NCBI GenBank assembly: GCA_031292555.1
Contig: JARLGV010000056.1
Span: 101,044 to 165,043, forward strand
Direction of reading: 5' to 3'
From: Fimbriimonas sp.
GTDB taxonomy: Bacteria; Armatimonadota; Fimbriimonadia; Fimbriimonadales; Fimbriimonadaceae
Length of the DNA: 64,000 bases
Each line of letters begins with the position of its first letter. Position 1 is the stretch's first letter. A program made the position numbers and the translations under genes. Below, piece after piece: positions 1 through 8,720 of the stretch. The notes under the pieces are model-generated. The model saw only the letters and a program-made list of their open reading frames with translations, was not told the origin of the DNA and made no database searches.

Positions 1-847
1 CGTTCGGACCTTGTATACGCCAACTTCCAACGTTCGCGAGTAGCTGCGCCCGCGCAAGGTTTGCCTCGCTTTCGGCAAGAGCCCGCCTGGATCGAAGCTG
101 CTCCGTAATGTCGATTGCCGACACGAGACGAAGACTCCTGCCGCCGTGAGTCGAGTCGCTGACGTCTCGCATCGTCAGTTCCACGTCGATAATGGATCCA
201 TCCTTCTTTCGGTGACGCCAGACGCCGTGGTAGGCCGGCTTCGTCGCAAACAGCGATCGTGAGGCCTCCATTAGCGGAACGTCCTCCGGGGGACGGATTT
301 CGGCTGTCGTCATCTGCAGAAACTCCTCGCGAGAATATCCGTAGCGATCGACCGCCGCGGCGTTCACGTCAAGGTACTGGAACGTATCTACATCCACGAC
401 AAACATTGGGTGCGGATTGTGCTCAAACAGATAGCGATAGCGATGCTCACTGTCAAACAGTGCCGTCTGACGGTGGTGACGCTCGGTGATGTCCGTGCAA
501 ACGCCGGTTAGGCGCCACATGCCTGGTTCAAGGGGCACAATATCGACGACTTCGTAAAACCAGAGAATCTCGCCAGAATCGGTCCGCAAACGGAATTCCT
601 GTTGATATCCGGACTCGCCCGTACGGATAGCTTGCTCGCTGATCCGCTGCATCACGGGAATGTCCTCCGGGAGCTTGGAGCGGAAGAATGCAATCGCGTT
701 ATCGCGGCCAACCTTCACATCCAGATGGATGAACTTGTGGACAGCTTCTGCATTGCGTATATCCAGACGCCAAATCAGTCCGCCGTCGACATCTACGACG
801 TCAGCTTCCCAAAGAATGCATCGGGCGCCCCTTAGAACACGAGCCAT
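1..847 (-). CDS. PAS-domain sensor protein, probable histidine kinase (partial, 3' end off the left edge)
   Basis: The first 282 codons are visible and contain no signal peptide or kinase core. Reading from the ATG at 845-847, residues 1-130 form a divergent PAS-like sensor ending in a GVCTDITER motif. A second PAS domain follows, with HRYRYLFEHNPHPMFV and DVNAAAVDRYGYS and ending in AIDITEQ, and a third begins at the edge. It is co-linear with the gene just upstream (924-3683, same strand), so the missing part is probably one or more PAS domains and a HisKA/HATPase core. An in-frame TGA lies four codons before the ATG, which fixes the start; AAGGAG abuts the ATG with almost no spacer. The 76-nt gap to the upstream paralogue suggests co-transcription. 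Ligand unknown. Confidence 0.8.
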   Translation of the reverse strand, partial: MARVLRGARCILWEADVVDVDGGLIWRLDIRNAEAVHKFIHLDVKVGRDNAIAFFRSKLPEDIPVMQRISEQAIRTGESGYQQEFRLRTDSGEILWFYEVVDIVPLEPGMWRLTGVCTDITERHHRQTALFDSEHRYRYLFEHNPHPMFVVDVDTFQYLDVNAAAVDRYGYSREEFLQMTTAEIRPPEDVPLMEASRSLFATKPAYHGVWRHRKKDGSIIDVELTMRDVSDSTHGGRSLRLVSAIDITEQLRSRRALAESEANLARAQLLANVGSWRIQGPN

Positions 848-923
848 CTCCTTACCTCACAGACGGTTGCCAAACTTTGCAGTTCAGCCGGAATCCTCCG
901 GCTTACCTTCTCGCCGAAGCCTA

Positions 924-3683
924 TCACCTATAGGAATCGAACGGTCGTGGCTCAAGCTGGTCGATCACCGATAGGAACTTCTCGACATCGATGGGTTTGG
1001 TCAGGTGCCATCGTGATGTCGGGCATCGCCTAATCTCGTTATCGCCCTCCAACGGCTCGGATATGAGGCACGCGATGGGAATCCCAGCCGTCGAGGCGTC
1101 CAACTGTAGCATGGCAATGACCTCCTCATGCGACATGTCGGCCAAGGCGTTGTCCAAGAGAATCACGTCAGGCACATGCTGCCGAGCTAACTCGACGCCA
1201 AGCCCACCCTGAATGGCGGTCAAGAGCCTGAGATTCGGACGCATGGTCGCCACGAGTTCGAAGAAACGAAGAAGCGAGGGATCGCTTTCGATGCAGAGCA
1301 CCACGACGTCTCCCGGCGCCCACCCATCGTCGCGCGCGGAAGTCCCATTTGACTCGGTCTTGGTTACCGATTCGTCCAATGGCTGCTGAAGCTCGATTCG
1401 AAACACGCTTCCCTTTCCGAGCGTACTCTCGACCGTGAGGACGCCACCCATGGATTCGACAAGCCTGCGAGACAGCACCAAACCGAGTCCCGTTCCTTCG
1501 ACATCGGAATTCGAGGCCGCAAGGCGATCGAACGGTGTAAACAACCTCTTGAGATCCGAGTCTGAGATGCCCCATCCGTTGTCGCGAACCTCAATACAGA
1601 CATTCCCGTTTGGCCGCGTGAAGCACGTGAATGCAACAATGCCGCCCGGCTCGTTGTATTTGATCCCATTGGAGATCAGGTTGATGAGGACTTGCTTAAG
1701 TCGCTGGGGGTCGGCAAGGACGGACAGGTGGGAGGCTGAGGAGTTACCGGCATCTATCACGATTTGGTGAGCCATCGCGGCCGGACGCATGAGGATACAG
1801 GCTTCTTCAAGTAAGTCGCTGATGCGAAGCGGGCGGTGGTAAACCTGCATCCGACCAGACTCCACCCGAGCGATATCGAGAATCTCGTTGATGAGGTCCA
1901 GCAAGTGCCTTCCGCCCTTAAGGATATAGGAAATGCTTTCGTCAAGTTCGGGGTCCGAGTTCTGCATCTCGAGAATCTGACCGAATCCGATAATGGAGTT
2001 AAGAGGGGTTCGCAGTTCGTGGCTCATTCGAGAAAGGAACTCACTCTTTGCCGAGTTCGCCCGATCCGCCTCCTCCTTGGCCCCCTTCAGGGCTCGGTTC
2101 GAAGATTCGAGTTGGGCGGTTCGCTCGGTAACGCTACGCTCGAGTTGCTCAGACGCTCTCTTATGCTCAGTTATGTCCCGGAACAGCCAAATCCGTCCGT
2201 AAAGGGCGCCATCATGCCCCTGCACGGGAGCCGTATATTGGTCTAGGAATCTGCCGTCGACAAGCTCGATCTCGTCCTGCGAAACGGCCAATGGATCGCT
2301 AGAGAGTTGGGTAATTTGCTTTTCGATCTGTGCCTTGTCCTTGCACATCGAAATCGTGTGGCCCAACTGCAGTCGACCCGTCGGCATGTCCCAGATCTCC
2401 TGGGGGATCTTCCATAGTTCACGCACCCGATCGTTTTGGAGGATCCGTTTGCCGTCCTTGTTCAGCACCAAGATGCCGTCAATTGATGAATTGACCTGCG
2501 CCTCGAGAAAGGCAGTCTTCCAGAGCAGTTCCTGACGCTGCAGGTGCTCATCGGTGATATCCTGAAGCGTTCCTTCGAATCCTGAAACCAGACCGTCCGG
2601 ATCGAACGTACCGTGAACCCGGCTCGTCGCGTACCTCGTTTCGCCATCGGGTCTCATGATGCGGAATTGGCCCTCGATTGAACCTTCTGCCGAGGCAGCC
2701 ATCAGGTCCGACAAGACGATCGTCGCGCGATCATCCGGATGGACCATGCCTATAACAGTCTCCCAGCATGGAACGAAGGAACCCCGGTCCCAACCGACAA
2801 TTCGAAAGAACTCGTCCGAAAGATCGAATCGGTCCGTAGAAAGATCGTATGTCCAGCTTCCCATTCGGGCCAATTGCTGTGCGCTTGCAAGCGTTTCTTG
2901 ATTACGGCGCAGAGCTTGGTCTGCCATGAGCCGTTCAGTAACGTCGACTGCCAAGGTCAGTCGAACAGGCGTGCCATCGGACGTAAGATCATAGGCGATC
3001 AATGACTTGGCGTCCACAAAGAGGGGCGTTCCATCTTTCCTGCGATGCCGAAGTACTCCCCAATTGACGAGCCCCAAATCCTGTCGATTCGCCTGTTCCT
3101 GGAGCATGTCCCTTTCCTCCGGGACCCTGATTTGTTTCACGTCCAATCCGATGAATTCATCCCTCAAATAGCCGTATTGCCGCAGGGCGGCCTCGTTCGC
3201 TTCAAGTATTCGAAGGTCGTCGAGCCCAGTCACATACATCGGAAGGGGGTTGCTCTCAAACAGAAAGCGATATCGCTGTTCGTTATGCACAAGCTGGCTT
3301 CGATAGCGCCGCTCCTCCGTCACGTCGGTGCAGACCCCAATCAACCGCCAACGCCCCTTAGAAACGACCTCGATGCTGACGGCCTCAAACAGCAACGCCG
3401 TTTCTCCATCTGCTTTTCGCACACGGAACTCCTGCTGGTATCCGGTTTTTCCGCTCTTGAGTGCGCGAGTGCTTATCAAGTCTGCTGCCGGATCGTCCTC
3501 CGCGAGCCTGGAAGTATGAAAAGCCAACGAATAATCGGCGCCGGCAGGAACTACAAGGGGCAAGATCGCCTGAGCCGACTCCTTGTTCAGGACCTCGAGC
3601 TTCCAGTCCAACTCGCCGTTCCAATCCACAACGTCGGCCGTCCAGAATAGGCAACTGGCTCCCTGTAGATGATGCTTAGGCAT
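924..3683 (-). CDS. Multi-PAS hybrid sensor histidine kinase with C-terminal receiver
   Basis: 919-residue soluble kinase with no membrane segment. Order: four PAS-type sensor modules (about 1-130, 135-255, 260-385, 395-520), a short coiled coil, HisKA with the phosphoacceptor in MSHELRTPLNS, HATPase_c (N box LISNGIKYNEPGG, G1 DNGWGIS, G2 GTGLGL), then a receiver with an acceptor Asp in VILLD and the Lys in LTKPID. The receiver acidic pocket is weak (ESD instead of DD). The start is set at MPKHH because it aligns with the start of the neighbouring paralogue and has AGGA just upstream; an in-frame extension of 55 codons upstream looks non-coding. It probably autophosphorylates in response to a cytoplasmic cue and passes phosphate within the local signalling cluster; no partner regulator is adjacent. 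Confidence 0.9.
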   Translation of the reverse strand: MPKHHLQGASCLFWTADVVDWNGELDWKLEVLNKESAQAILPLVVPAGADYSLAFHTSRLAEDDPAADLISTRALKSGKTGYQQEFRVRKADGETALLFEAVSIEVVSKGRWRLIGVCTDVTEERRYRSQLVHNEQRYRFLFESNPLPMYVTGLDDLRILEANEAALRQYGYLRDEFIGLDVKQIRVPEERDMLQEQANRQDLGLVNWGVLRHRRKDGTPLFVDAKSLIAYDLTSDGTPVRLTLAVDVTERLMADQALRRNQETLASAQQLARMGSWTYDLSTDRFDLSDEFFRIVGWDRGSFVPCWETVIGMVHPDDRATIVLSDLMAASAEGSIEGQFRIMRPDGETRYATSRVHGTFDPDGLVSGFEGTLQDITDEHLQRQELLWKTAFLEAQVNSSIDGILVLNKDGKRILQNDRVRELWKIPQEIWDMPTGRLQLGHTISMCKDKAQIEKQITQLSSDPLAVSQDEIELVDGRFLDQYTAPVQGHDGALYGRIWLFRDITEHKRASEQLERSVTERTAQLESSNRALKGAKEEADRANSAKSEFLSRMSHELRTPLNSIIGFGQILEMQNSDPELDESISYILKGGRHLLDLINEILDIARVESGRMQVYHRPLRISDLLEEACILMRPAAMAHQIVIDAGNSSASHLSVLADPQRLKQVLINLISNGIKYNEPGGIVAFTCFTRPNGNVCIEVRDNGWGISDSDLKRLFTPFDRLAASNSDVEGTGLGLVLSRRLVESMGGVLTVESTLGKGSVFRIELQQPLDESVTKTESNGTSARDDGWAPGDVVVLCIESDPSLLRFFELVATMRPNLRLLTAIQGGLGVELARQHVPDVILLDNALADMSHEEVIAMLQLDASTAGIPIACLISEPLEGDNEIRRCPTSRWHLTKPIDVEKFLSVIDQLEPRPFDSYR

Positions 3684-4099
3684 AGTCCTGCCGGCCCCAC
3701 AAAACGCGATCGGCCCGGATGGGCGAGAATCGAGACCGATTGAATTGCGGAGTTGAGTGACTCGATTCTGGCACGGTTCGCGCCGACACGTTGTTGGACG
3801 ATCATTCAAGGTGCACGCGCAATCGCCAGATTCGACCGGTATTGACACACGTTTGGTATCGGTAGCTTTCGCTCGAATCTAAAGACATCTCCGGCGATTG
3901 CTCAGAAAGTTCGGAGATGAAGAGCGACCACGGGCGGATACTTGCATCGCCCAGGTAGTTTCGCCTCTACCTTCCTTTAACTGCCGGAACCGCCTTTGTC
4001 GCTTCCTGGCGCAGCCGTTAATGGTTTGTTAAGCTGGAGAAGAAGTCGCGCAATTCGTTCGTGCTGGCGCTACCCTAATGCGGTCTCAACGGCATCTTC
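3684..4099. other. Intergenic region between divergent kinase and transporter genes
   Basis: 416 nt with no convincing ORF. It must carry promoters for the kinase operon (minus) and the transporter operon (plus). A consensus TTGACA lies at 3842-3847 on the plus strand, but no -10 hexamer sits 16-18 nt downstream. No clear operator palindrome or RNA gene was seen. Confidence 0.5.
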
Positions 4100-5443
4100 A
4101 TGCCCGTATCCCCACAAATCCCCATGGCAAAGTTAGTCGTTCCAAACCAACCGGCAACCTCGAAAGACGGAATCGAAGTAAGAAGCTGGCCCGCATGGAC
4201 AGTGTGGATGATGATCATCGGGTACGCCGGCTACTACCTTTGCCGATCCGACTTTAGCGTTGCCAAGCCCCTTATCCTCGACGCATACAAGCATCAAGGC
4301 GTGAACAAGGAAACGCTGGGGATCGTTGCCGCTTGGGGCACCCTCTTCTATGCCGGCGGGAAGTTCCTGTTTGGGTCGCTGGCCGACATGCTGGGTGGCC
4401 GCCGAATGTTCCTGCTTGGTATGGCCGGCGCCATTGCTTTCACCGTACTCTTTGGCGCTGGAGGCCCTCCGCTCTTTCTCGTGGCTTGGGTTGGGAATCG
4501 GTTTATCCAGGCATCCGGATGGGTCGGCATGGTCAAAATAACGTCGCGGTGGTTCAGCCATAACGTGTATGGCAGGGTGATGGGATTCATCAGTCTGAGC
4601 TACCTCTTTGGGGACTTCGTATCACGCCTGTTTCTCAGCAAACTGATCCATTACAAGGTCGGCTGGCAGAGCATTTTCTTCATTTCGGCCGTTGTGCTTA
4701 CGGTCATCCTTGTCCCCACATTCTTCGTCATCCGCGATCACCCGGCCGATCGTGGCATGCCGGAACCGCCGGAAAACCCAGAATCCTTGTTTGCACCAGA
4801 GCCCGAAGCCGCAGCGTCGCCTTCCCTCCGGTCACTGCTGATACCGCTGCTATCCAGCCCGACTTTCTGGGTTGTCTGCGTGCTTTCCTTTGGATTCACA
4901 TTTATGAGGGAAACGTTCAATGATTGGACGCCCACATACCTCCACGAGTCAGCCGGAATGCGGGAAGAGGATGCCGGCTACGCCAGTTCGCTCTTCCCGC
5001 TTTTCGGCGGCTTCAGCGTCATCGCAGTGGGTTTTCTTAGCGACCGTCTCGGACGGTCCGGAAGGGCGCTGCTGATCACCGCCGGACTTGCCGCTGGAAC
5101 CGTTGGCCTACTTGCCTTGTCATCAGGTGCGTTCAAAAGCCAGACGGCAGTCGTCGTTGCTCTTGTCGCGGCAATCGCTTTCCTCCTGATCGGGCCCTAT
5201 TCCCTTCTCGCGGGAGCCATCTCGCTCGGATTCGGCGGCAAGAAGGGTAGCGCGACGGCCGCCGGCTGGATCGACGGAATCGGCTATATCGGCGGTATCC
5301 TGTCCGGCAACTTGATCGGCTCGATCGCAGAGCATATGGGTTGGGAACCCGCCCTACGTATTCTGGCAATCACGGCAGCCGTGTCATGCGTTGTCTCGCT
5401 TGTCTATTGGATGCAGGAACGACGGGCAATGGTGACCGTTTGA
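4100..5443 (+). CDS. MFS transporter, organophosphate:phosphate antiporter (OPA/GlpT-UhpT) type
   Basis: 447 residues, about 12 hydrophobic segments in two halves. The first helix carries GYAGYYLCRSDFSVAKP, typical of the OPA family that exchanges organic phosphates for inorganic phosphate, and the first loop has the MFS-A-like FGSLADMLGGRR; the second half repeats FLSDRLGRSGR. An inner-membrane location is expected. The next gene starts about 15 nt after the stop and encodes an amino-acid-type oxidase of the kind associated with aminophosphonates, so a phosphonate or organophosphate substrate is plausible but not shown. An alternative ATG lies eight codons in; neither start has a good ribosome site. 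Confidence 0.8.
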   Translation: MPVSPQIPMAKLVVPNQPATSKDGIEVRSWPAWTVWMMIIGYAGYYLCRSDFSVAKPLILDAYKHQGVNKETLGIVAAWGTLFYAGGKFLFGSLADMLGGRRMFLLGMAGAIAFTVLFGAGGPPLFLVAWVGNRFIQASGWVGMVKITSRWFSHNVYGRVMGFISLSYLFGDFVSRLFLSKLIHYKVGWQSIFFISAVVLTVILVPTFFVIRDHPADRGMPEPPENPESLFAPEPEAAASPSLRSLLIPLLSSPTFWVVCVLSFGFTFMRETFNDWTPTYLHESAGMREEDAGYASSLFPLFGGFSVIAVGFLSDRLGRSGRALLITAGLAAGTVGLLALSSGAFKSQTAVVVALVAAIAFLLIGPYSLLAGAISLGFGGKKGSATAAGWIDGIGYIGGILSGNLIGSIAEHMGWEPALRILAITAAVSCVVSLVYWMQERRAMVTV

Positions 5444-5458
5444 ACCTTCGGCTTGGTT

Positions 5459-6595
5459 ATGGAAACAAAAAACAGATATGACGCAGTCGTCGTAGGGGCC
5501 GGAATAATCGGCTTGGCCCACGCCTATCATCTCGTCCGCGCAGGTCAACGAGTCCTGGTCGTTGAGAGGGGCCAAAGGGCCGTAGGGGCCTCGATTCGTA
5601 ATTTCGGGATGGTGTGGCCCATCGGCCAACCGCCCGGCAAGATGTATGAAATGGCTCTACGAAGCCGCGAGATCTGGCTCGACGTCTTGAGCGAAGCCGG
5701 GATCTGGCACGAGCGATGCGGTTCGATGCACCTCGCGTACCACCAATACGAGGCAGATGTACTCGTAGAGTTTGAGGAGAAAGCAGGAGCACTCGGGTAC
5801 GGTTGCCAGTTCATCCCGCCGAGCGGGGTCACGCTACGAAGCCCGGCGGTCCGAAGAGAGGGCCTTCTTGGCGCGCTCTGGAGTCCAACCGAGCTCTGCG
5901 TATCACCAAGACAGACGACCGCATCTTTACCGGACTACCTGACCTCTCTGGGAGTGGAGATCAGGTTCGGCACTGCAGTTTCAGCAATCGAATCGAATGG
6001 CGTAGTTGCGGGCGGACAACAGATCCGATCCGACCGGATTCTGCTCTGCACCGGCGACGATTTCGAGACACTGTTCCCTGGCTTATTCGCCGAGTCTGGG
6101 TTGAATCGGTGCAAGCTCCAAATGATGAAGCTGAGGCACGGCCGAACTGGCTTCCGGATAGGCACCCACCTATGTGCCGGCTTGACGCTTGGCCACTATG
6201 CGAATTTCAAGGTCTGCGAATCCCTCCCCGGGGCATTGGAACGAATTTATCGCCAGCACCCGAGCTACGAATGCTACGGGATTCACCTGCTAGTGAGCCA
6301 ACACGAGGATGGTTGCCTTACGGTTGGCGATTCGCACGAGTACGGTCTCGCACCCGATCCTTTCCTAAAACAGGAAATCGATCAGCTCATCCTGGACTAC
6401 TTGAACACGTTCCTGGACACCAGCGAATTCGATGTCACCGAACGGTGGTCGGGCGTCTACGCGAAACACAAGGAACTCCCCTACTTTGTGTCTGACCCGA
6501 TCCCAGGCGTCCGTGTGGTGACCGGCGTCGGCGGTGCAGGAATGACCCTGTCATTTGGACTTGCCGAGGAGCAAACGAGAGATTTGGTCGCCTAA
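5459..6595 (+). CDS. FAD-dependent oxidoreductase (DAO fold, TIGR03364-like, aminophosphonate-associated)
   Basis: 378-residue flavoprotein with an N-terminal dinucleotide fold (VVVGAGIIGLAHAYHL), the ASIRNFGMVWPIGQP segment after the second strand, and a C-terminal FAD-closing GVGGAGMTLSFGLAEE. This pattern is close to the TIGR03364 clade, whose members cluster with phosphonatase-like genes and are thought to oxidise the amino group of aminoethylphosphonate derivatives. The ATG at 5459 is preferred over the TTG two codons upstream. It lies 15 nt after the transporter and is probably co-transcribed, suggesting an import-and-oxidise pair. No phosphonatase gene is in the window, so the substrate is unproven; a glycine-oxidase-like amine substrate is the alternative. 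Confidence 0.8.
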   Translation: METKNRYDAVVVGAGIIGLAHAYHLVRAGQRVLVVERGQRAVGASIRNFGMVWPIGQPPGKMYEMALRSREIWLDVLSEAGIWHERCGSMHLAYHQYEADVLVEFEEKAGALGYGCQFIPPSGVTLRSPAVRREGLLGALWSPTELCVSPRQTTASLPDYLTSLGVEIRFGTAVSAIESNGVVAGGQQIRSDRILLCTGDDFETLFPGLFAESGLNRCKLQMMKLRHGRTGFRIGTHLCAGLTLGHYANFKVCESLPGALERIYRQHPSYECYGIHLLVSQHEDGCLTVGDSHEYGLAPDPFLKQEIDQLILDYLNTFLDTSEFDVTERWSGVYAKHKELPYFVSDPIPGVRVVTGVGGAGMTLSFGLAEEQTRDLVA

Positions 6596-6611
6596 ACCAG
6601 CAATAGCCCTT

Positions 6612-7274
6612 CTATAGGAATTCGGCAATCTCTGCTAGGCTCTTCCTCTGCAAGTCTGGCACTTGGCAGTCGGACGCCGGGTATCCGACCGGCAGGATGA
6701 GGTATGGCTTTTCGTTCGCCGGGCGGTTACAAATCGAACGCAAGAATGTCATCGGCGCTGGCGTGTGAGTCAGAGTCGCGAATCCGGCTCGATGCAGCGA
6801 CTGAATCAGGAAGCCCGTTGCAATCCCGACCGACTCGGCCATGTAGTAGTTTTTGACGCGGGTTCCATCGGGAAGCAGATCATAGTCGCGTCGAAATACA
6901 ACAATGAGCCAGGGCGCGTCGGTCAGATGGGACTTGTGGAAATCCGTCCCGAACGGCTCCAGAGCGTCAAGCCACTCCTGGGGCGCCCGGCGCTCATAGA
7001 AGTCCCGTTCCTCCTTCTCTGCCTCCTCACGAATCCGAGCCTTGATTTCCGGATCGGAGATGGCGACGAACGTCCAAGGCTGCTTGTGGGCGCCGCTGGG
7101 GGCGGTTCCGGCGATTCGAATGGCCAGTTCAATTGCCTCTCTGGGAACAGGTTCGCTTGCGAACATGCGGATCGTGCGACGGCGGTTTGCGGTCTCGAAG
7201 TCCACTTTCAGGGCACATAGAGATTCGTCGATGGACGGCCTCTCCGGTTGATAGGGGACGGTGGGAAGTGGCAT
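6612..7274 (-). CDS. Iodotyrosine deiodinase-like nitroreductase-family flavoprotein
   Basis: 220 residues. RRRTIR (31-36, FMN phosphate contact), AGTAPSGAHKQPWTF (55-69), an active-site lid and a C-terminal PVGYP...VPDLQRK match iodotyrosine deiodinase along most of the length. The three lid residues that bind the halotyrosine zwitterion in mammalian enzymes (Glu157, Tyr161, Lys182 in human) are present with identical spacing: Glu89, Tyr93, Lys114. The animal membrane anchor is absent, as in bacterial homologues. Expected role: FMN- and reductant-dependent dehalogenation of a halogenated tyrosine or related phenol in the cytoplasm. TATTGT sits 6 nt before the ATG with no ribosome site. It converges with the FAD oxidase 16 nt away. 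Annotators might otherwise call it a generic nitroreductase. Confidence 0.85.
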   Translation of the reverse strand: MPLPTVPYQPERPSIDESLCALKVDFETANRRRTIRMFASEPVPREAIELAIRIAGTAPSGAHKQPWTFVAISDPEIKARIREEAEKEERDFYERRAPQEWLDALEPFGTDFHKSHLTDAPWLIVVFRRDYDLLPDGTRVKNYYMAESVGIATGFLIQSLHRAGFATLTHTPAPMTFLRSICNRPANEKPYLILPVGYPASDCQVPDLQRKSLAEIAEFL

Positions 7275-7280
7275 GAAGGC

Positions 7281-7286
7281 ACAATA
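7281..7286 (-). promoter_or_regulatory. Candidate -10 box, leaderless start of the deiodinase-like gene
   Basis: TATTGT on the minus strand ends 6 nt before the ATG at 7274. No purine-rich ribosome site lies between, so transcription may begin at or near the start codon. Confidence 0.4.
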
Positions 7287-7382
7287 CCTTCAGAGACTTG
7301 CCTTGACACCGCACTGTGGCTTCCCCTCCCGGGCTACATTAGACGTGGGCCCAGGACCTTCTAATGATCGGAAGGAGCCTCC

Positions 7383-7433
7383 ATGAGCCCTTTGGCGGAT
7401 CGTTATTTGTCAGAACACCATCACACACGATAA
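7383..7433 (+). other. Short in-frame upstream ORF with strong ribosome site, before the HD-GYP gene
   Basis: GGAAGGAG at 7370-7377 is followed after 5 nt by ATG and 16 codons (MSPLADRYLSEHHHTR) to a TAA at 7431-7433. It is in the same frame as the HD-GYP regulator that starts at 7443. It could be a leader peptide on a longer transcript or the remnant of an older start cut off by a nonsense codon. Confidence 0.35.
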
Positions 7434-7434
7434 T
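7429..7434 (+). promoter_or_regulatory. Candidate -10 box, leaderless start of the HD-GYP gene
   Basis: GATAAT ends 8 nt before the ATG at 7443, and no ribosome site precedes that ATG. It overlaps the stop codon of the short upstream ORF. Confidence 0.4.
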
Positions 7435-7442
7435 GGCTGTGT

Positions 7443-8519
7443 ATGCTCACGATCGACCCACCAGAAGACGCAGCCATGATGCAGCAAGCCGATATCTTGG
7501 AAGAGCCATCGTCCGATGTTCTCAAACAAGGCAAGATCCTGATCGTCGACGACATGCCGGCAAACGTTCGGCTATTGGAAATGATCTTGGAGCGTGCCGG
7601 GTATCGGCATGTCCGAAGCACGAGCGATCCAAGACAAGTCCTGGACCTGTACCAGAGCTTCAAGCCTGACCTGCTTTTGCTCGACCTAAACATGCCCTAC
7701 ATCGATGGCTTCGAGGTGATGAGGCAGATACGTGCCAGGTCCCGCGAGAACGCAGTTCCCATTATCGTCCTCACTGCCGACGCCGAACTCAGCACCAAGC
7801 ATCGTGCTCTCAAGCATGGAGCAAGTGACTTCCTGACCAAGCCCTTCGATGAAACCGAAGTTCTGTTGCGGATGGGCAACATCCTCCGAACCCACTTCTA
7901 CAGCCAGCTTCTCGAAGCGAAGGTCAGGGAGCGGACACGAGACTTGGTCAAGGCTCAACTCGAAACCTTCAACAAGCTCGCGATCGCCGCCGATTATCGG
8001 GACGACAACACCGGTCACCATGCAAAGCGAGTTGGCAGAATGAGCGGCATGATCGCCCAGGCGCTCGGGCTGCCCGACACCTTCGTAGGGCTGATCGTTC
8101 AGGCGGCTTCGCTCCACGATATAGGCAAGATCGGTGTCTCCGACATGATCCTTCTGAAGCCCGGAAGACTCACAACCGAGGAGTTCGAAACCATGAAGCA
8201 GCACACGGTGATCGGCGCAAAAATCCTCTCGGAAAGCTCGTCTCCAATGCTCCAACTTGCTGAGGAGATTGCGCTTCACCATCACGAGTTTTGGGACGGG
8301 AACGGCTACTCCGGCCTTCAGGGCGATGCTATTCCGATTTCTGGAAGGATCGTTGGAGTCGCCGACTTCTTCGATGCTTTGACCCACGAGCGTCCCTACA
8401 AGAAGGCGTGGTCCGTCGAAGATACGGTCAGAGCCATTCAAGAGCGATCTGGAACGCAGTTCGATCCACGTGTCGTCGAAGCTTTTATGTCGCTGAATCA
8501 CACGGAACTGGCCGAATAG
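7443..8519 (+). CDS. Response regulator with HD-GYP (cyclic di-GMP phosphodiesterase) output domain
   Basis: 358 residues. Receiver at about 30-150: acidic pair in LIVDD, phosphoacceptor Asp81 in LLLLDLNMP, Lys in LTKPFD. A coiled-coil linker (155-175) leads into an HD-GYP domain: GHHAKRV, HDIGKIG (His225-Asp226), KQHTVIGAKIL, LHHHEFWDGNGY and the downstream VADFFDALTHERPYKKA. Proteins of this class hydrolyse cyclic di-GMP to pGpG or GMP. The GYP signature is changed to GYS at 288-290; the metal-binding His and Asp residues look intact, so activity is likely, but the altered motif could affect partner or product preference. No kinase is coupled directly; the nearby multi-PAS kinases are candidate inputs. 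Confidence 0.9.
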   Translation: MLTIDPPEDAAMMQQADILEEPSSDVLKQGKILIVDDMPANVRLLEMILERAGYRHVRSTSDPRQVLDLYQSFKPDLLLLDLNMPYIDGFEVMRQIRARSRENAVPIIVLTADAELSTKHRALKHGASDFLTKPFDETEVLLRMGNILRTHFYSQLLEAKVRERTRDLVKAQLETFNKLAIAADYRDDNTGHHAKRVGRMSGMIAQALGLPDTFVGLIVQAASLHDIGKIGVSDMILLKPGRLTTEEFETMKQHTVIGAKILSESSSPMLQLAEEIALHHHEFWDGNGYSGLQGDAIPISGRIVGVADFFDALTHERPYKKAWSVEDTVRAIQERSGTQFDPRVVEAFMSLNHTELAE

Positions 8520-8720
8520 GTCTATTGGACCTACTCGGACGACTGAACGTTTCCTCGACCATTGGCCTATGACCTAAATTGCCGCGCCCGTTCAAGCAAT
8601 CGCCGTTTCTGACCCTAAAATTACCTCTATACTGAATCGAATGACGGGCGCATGCAACGATCCTCGTTTGGCGGGGTGACTTGACGCCAACTCCGAAGCT
8701 CAACAAGAGATCGATTGCCG

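Noticed and set aside
3842..3870. TTGACA at 3842-3847 as a promoter for the transporter operon
   Set aside because: No -10-like hexamer at 16-18 nt; position 258 nt from the start.
7302..7340. TTGACA at 7302 upstream of the HD-GYP gene
   Set aside because: No matching -10 at proper spacing; the GATAAT box at 7429 fits the gene better.
7686..8501. 271-codon minus-strand ORF opposite the HD-GYP regulator
   Set aside because: Shadow of an intact receiver plus HD-GYP protein.
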